Assembly: GCA_944386395.1 (NCBI GenBank)
Contig: CALXAZ010000167.1
Location: 1 to 25,393 of the forward strand
DNA: 25,393 nucleotides
Direction: 5' to 3'
Source: an uncultured Clostridia bacterium
GTDB taxonomy: Bacteria; Bacillota; Clostridia; Oscillospirales; JAAYOS01
The number at the start of each line of letters is the position of its first letter. Position 1 is the stretch's first letter. The notes under the pieces were generated by a model, which was given only the letters and a program-made list of their open reading frames with translations, had not been told where the DNA came from and did not search any database. Both the position numbers and the translations under genes were made by a program. Below, one piece after another: positions 23,264-25,393 of this stretch.

Positions 23264-24448
23264 ATGATAAAGATGGAAGTTATACTTGCAAAAATGGGCG
23301 AGGTTGTGCTCAAGGGGCTCAACCGGCGCCAGTTTGAGCAGAGGATGATAAAAAACATAAAATATAGGCTTGTAAAGCTAGGAAAGTTCAGGGTTTATTC
23401 GGTACAGTCCACTGTATATATAGAGCCGGAGGACGATGGGACGGATATGGACGCTGTTTTTGAGGCGGCTGGGCAGGTATTTGGGATAATATCCCTCTGT
23501 CGGGCATACTCCTGCGAGAAAGATATGGATGCTATAATCGGGTGTGCCAGGGAGAGGCTCAGGGGAGAACTGATGGAGGCGCAGAGCTTCAAGGTGGAGT
23601 CAAAGCGCTCGGACAAGTCCTTCCCCCTAAAGTCGCCCGAGATATCGAAAATGGTTGGAGGGGAGCTGGCGGAGAGTTTTCCGCATCTCAAGGTGGACGT
23701 ACACAATCCGGGGGTTACAGTCTATGTTGAGGTGCGCGACTATGCGGCGTTTGTGCATACCGACCCTGTACCAGGAGCCGGAGGGCTGCCCATTGGCACA
23801 TCGGGCAAGGCAATGAGCCTGCTTTCGGGCGGAATAGACAGCCCGGTGTCAACATATATGATGGCAAAGCGTGGTCTCGAGCTTGAAACAATACATTTCT
23901 TCAGCTACCCATATACATCTGAGAGGGCAAAGCAAAAGGTCCTCGACCTTGCAAAATTGCTGACGAGATATTGCGGCAACCTAAATGTCCATGTTGTGCC
24001 ATTCACAAAGATCCAGGAGGAGATACGTGATAATTGCCCTGAGGAGTATTCTACACTGATAATGCGACGTTCGATGATGCGGGTAGCAGAGCTTGCAGCA
24101 AAAAAGGCGGGATGCGATGCGCTTATTACGGGGGAGAGCCTGGGTCAGGTTGCAAGCCAGACGGTACGTGCGATGGGGGTAACAGGGGCTGCGGTGTTGC
24201 TGCCGGTGTTCCGACCTCTTGTGGGGATGGATAAAGAAGAGATTGTGAAAATATCCAGAGGGATAGGCACTTTTGAGACATCGATACTCCCGTATGAGGA
24301 CTGCTGCACAGTATTCACGCCGAAACACCCACGGACAAAGCCTGTGCTTGAAGAGGTGGAGAGGGCAGAGAGCGGGGTGGACTTTGCGGCGCTCGAGCGC
24401 GAAGCACTGGAGAACATCGAGACCGTCACAGTCACGCTTCACCACTGA
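23264..24448 (+). CDS. thiI: tRNA 4-thiouridine synthase ThiI (no rhodanese domain)
   Basis: ThiI adenylates U8 of tRNA and transfers sulfur to give 4-thiouridine; in some bacteria it also serves thiazole synthesis. The 394-residue protein has an N-terminal ferredoxin-like domain (MGEVVLKGLNRRQFEQRM), a THUMP domain (to about residue 170) and a PP-loop ATP-binding domain with SGGIDSP (188-194). The C terminus has YEDCCTVFTPKHPRTKP with the Cys347-Cys348 pair, equivalent in position to the active-site Cys344 of E. coli ThiI. There is no rhodanese domain, as in Bacillus, where a dedicated cysteine desulfurase (NifZ) supplies sulfur. No such gene is next to it here. ATGs at 23264 and 23273 are both possible starts. 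Confidence 0.95.
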   Translation: MIKMEVILAKMGEVVLKGLNRRQFEQRMIKNIKYRLVKLGKFRVYSVQSTVYIEPEDDGTDMDAVFEAAGQVFGIISLCRAYSCEKDMDAIIGCARERLRGELMEAQSFKVESKRSDKSFPLKSPEISKMVGGELAESFPHLKVDVHNPGVTVYVEVRDYAAFVHTDPVPGAGGLPIGTSGKAMSLLSGGIDSPVSTYMMAKRGLELETIHFFSYPYTSERAKQKVLDLAKLLTRYCGNLNVHVVPFTKIQEEIRDNCPEEYSTLIMRRSMMRVAELAAKKAGCDALITGESLGQVASQTVRAMGVTGAAVLLPVFRPLVGMDKEEIVKISRGIGTFETSILPYEDCCTVFTPKHPRTKPVLEEVERAESGVDFAALEREALENIETVTVTLHH

Positions 24449-24493
24449 GCTGTCTGGGAATATAAATAAATTTACATAAAGGGATGAAATTTT

Positions 24494-25393
24494 ATGAGTA
24501 AAACAGCGGAGATACTTTCGATAGGCACCGAGCTACTTCTTGGAAATATTGCCAATACGGACGCGCAGGATATTTCACAGGGGTTATCTGAGCTGGGGAT
24601 AAATGTGTTTTTCCATTCGGTTGTAGGGGATAATCCCGAAAGGATAAAGTCGGCAGTAGAGATAGCAAAGAGCCGCGCCGATATTATCATAACCACGGGA
24701 GGGCTGGGACCTACGTTTGACGACATAACAAAGGAAACTGTCGCTGCATGCTTTGGGAAAAAGCTTGTGGTGCATGAGCCGAGCATGGAGAAGATAAAGA
24801 GCTATTTTAACAGCCGCCCGAATGTGAAGATAACTGAGAACAATTTCAGGCAGGCGTGGCTTCCTGAGGGCTGCACCGTACTTGAAAATGACTGGGGCAC
24901 CGCGCCTGGAGTTGCATTTGAGGCGAATGGGCAGTATGTGATAATGATACCTGGACCGCCCCGCGAGTGCAGGCCAATGTTCAAATACCGCGCAATGCCA
25001 TATCTTGCGGCGCTGTCCGACTCTGTCCTTGTATCGAGAAATGTAAGGGTGTTTGGGATGGGCGAGAGCCAGATGGAAGCAACACTTTATGATATGATAT
25101 CCACTTATACAAACCCTACGGTTGCGCCATATGCAAAGGATGGAGAGTGCATGCTGCGTGTCACGGCGAAGGCGAAGAGCCGGGAAGAAGCATTTGCGAT
25201 GACAGAGCCTGTGGTTGAGGAGATAAAGAGGATACTGAAAGATGTCGTATATGGCGTTGATGTGGAGAGCCTTGAGGAGGTTGTGTCCAATCTTTTGCGT
25301 GAGCGCGGGATGACAATCTCTACCGCTGAGAGCTGTACAGGAGGGCTGCTGTCGGCAAGGATAACCTCCCTGCCGGGATCATCTGATATCTTC
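24494..25393 (+). CDS. cinA: CinA-family protein / NMN amidohydrolase (3' truncated by window)
   Basis: The first 300 codons are visible and the frame is open to the window end. The N-terminal MoaB/MogA-like (COG1058) domain has AEILSIGTELLLGNIANTDA, GGLGPTFDDITKE and MIPGPPRECRPMF, all characteristic. The start of the C-terminal PncC (nicotinamide nucleotide deamidase) domain appears as TISTAESCTGGLLSARI at the end. CinA proteins act in pyridine nucleotide recycling (ADP-ribose pyrophosphatase plus NMN deamidase); competence links apply only in some species. AAAGGGATG precedes the ATG. It follows thiI by 45 nt on the same strand. In Bacillota cinA is often upstream of recA, which would lie beyond this window. 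Confidence 0.95.
   Translation, partial: MSKTAEILSIGTELLLGNIANTDAQDISQGLSELGINVFFHSVVGDNPERIKSAVEIAKSRADIIITTGGLGPTFDDITKETVAACFGKKLVVHEPSMEKIKSYFNSRPNVKITENNFRQAWLPEGCTVLENDWGTAPGVAFEANGQYVIMIPGPPRECRPMFKYRAMPYLAALSDSVLVSRNVRVFGMGESQMEATLYDMISTYTNPTVAPYAKDGECMLRVTAKAKSREEAFAMTEPVVEEIKRILKDVVYGVDVESLEEVVSNLLRERGMTISTAESCTGGLLSARITSLPGSSDIF

Noticed and set aside
24472..24786. 104-codon minus-strand open frame at the start of cinA
   Set aside because: It is antisense to the clear CinA N-terminal domain, which runs open from 24494 to the window end.

Overview
The window is a stretch of chromosome from a Gram-positive, Clostridia-type bacterium (Bacillota). I judge this from the hrcA-grpE-dnaK-dnaJ heat-shock operon behind CIRCE operators, a T-box riboswitch, strong AGGAGG-type ribosome binding sites, an S-layer homology (SLH) protein, a YlmH-type S4 protein and a ThiI without rhodanese domain. 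Frequent ATA, AGA and AGG codons at intermediate GC would fit a gut Oscillospirales/Ruminococcaceae-like lineage, but the exact taxon is inference.

Layout. (1) 1-1077: an AT-rich fragment with the end of a phage-like gene, a tail-fibre-like protein made of 21-residue HxH repeats, about 190 bp of decayed coding sequence and a hairpin terminator. (2) 1076-4466: two divergent sodium:solute symporters. The leftward one lies behind a T-box leader with its own sigma-A promoter; the specifier reads UAC (Tyr), so a tyrosine or related aromatic substrate is predicted. (3) 4589-9638: the hrcA-grpE-dnaK-dnaJ operon, with a perfect CIRCE at the promoter, a second degenerate CIRCE just upstream of the hrcA ribosome binding site, a strong hairpin between dnaK and dnaJ, and a bidirectional terminator. 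(4) 9647-13456: a leftward solute-binding lipoprotein plus TIM-barrel sugar isomerase/epimerase pair, divergent from a LysR-type regulator, with no permease genes nearby. (5) 13585-19655: a four-gene operon for a MacA-like adaptor with two hairpin/lipoyl modules, a MacB-type ATPase, a MacB-type permease and a large secreted SLH protein. (6) 19661-21575: leftward ilvE and ylmH separated by a terminator-like hairpin. (7) 21978-25393: a secreted polysaccharide deacetylase, thiI, and cinA cut by the window end.

Most of the window is conserved core genome. The parts most worth attention are the tyrosine T-box on a symporter, the double CIRCE, the adaptor/ATPase/permease/SLH operon (the best candidate for a poorly described envelope system), the orphan solute-binding protein module, and the phage-derived fragment at the left edge. 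Gene ends here are repeatedly marked by near-perfect 11-15 bp hairpins, several of them shared by convergent genes. I found no rRNA, tRNA, CRISPR array or insertion sequence.
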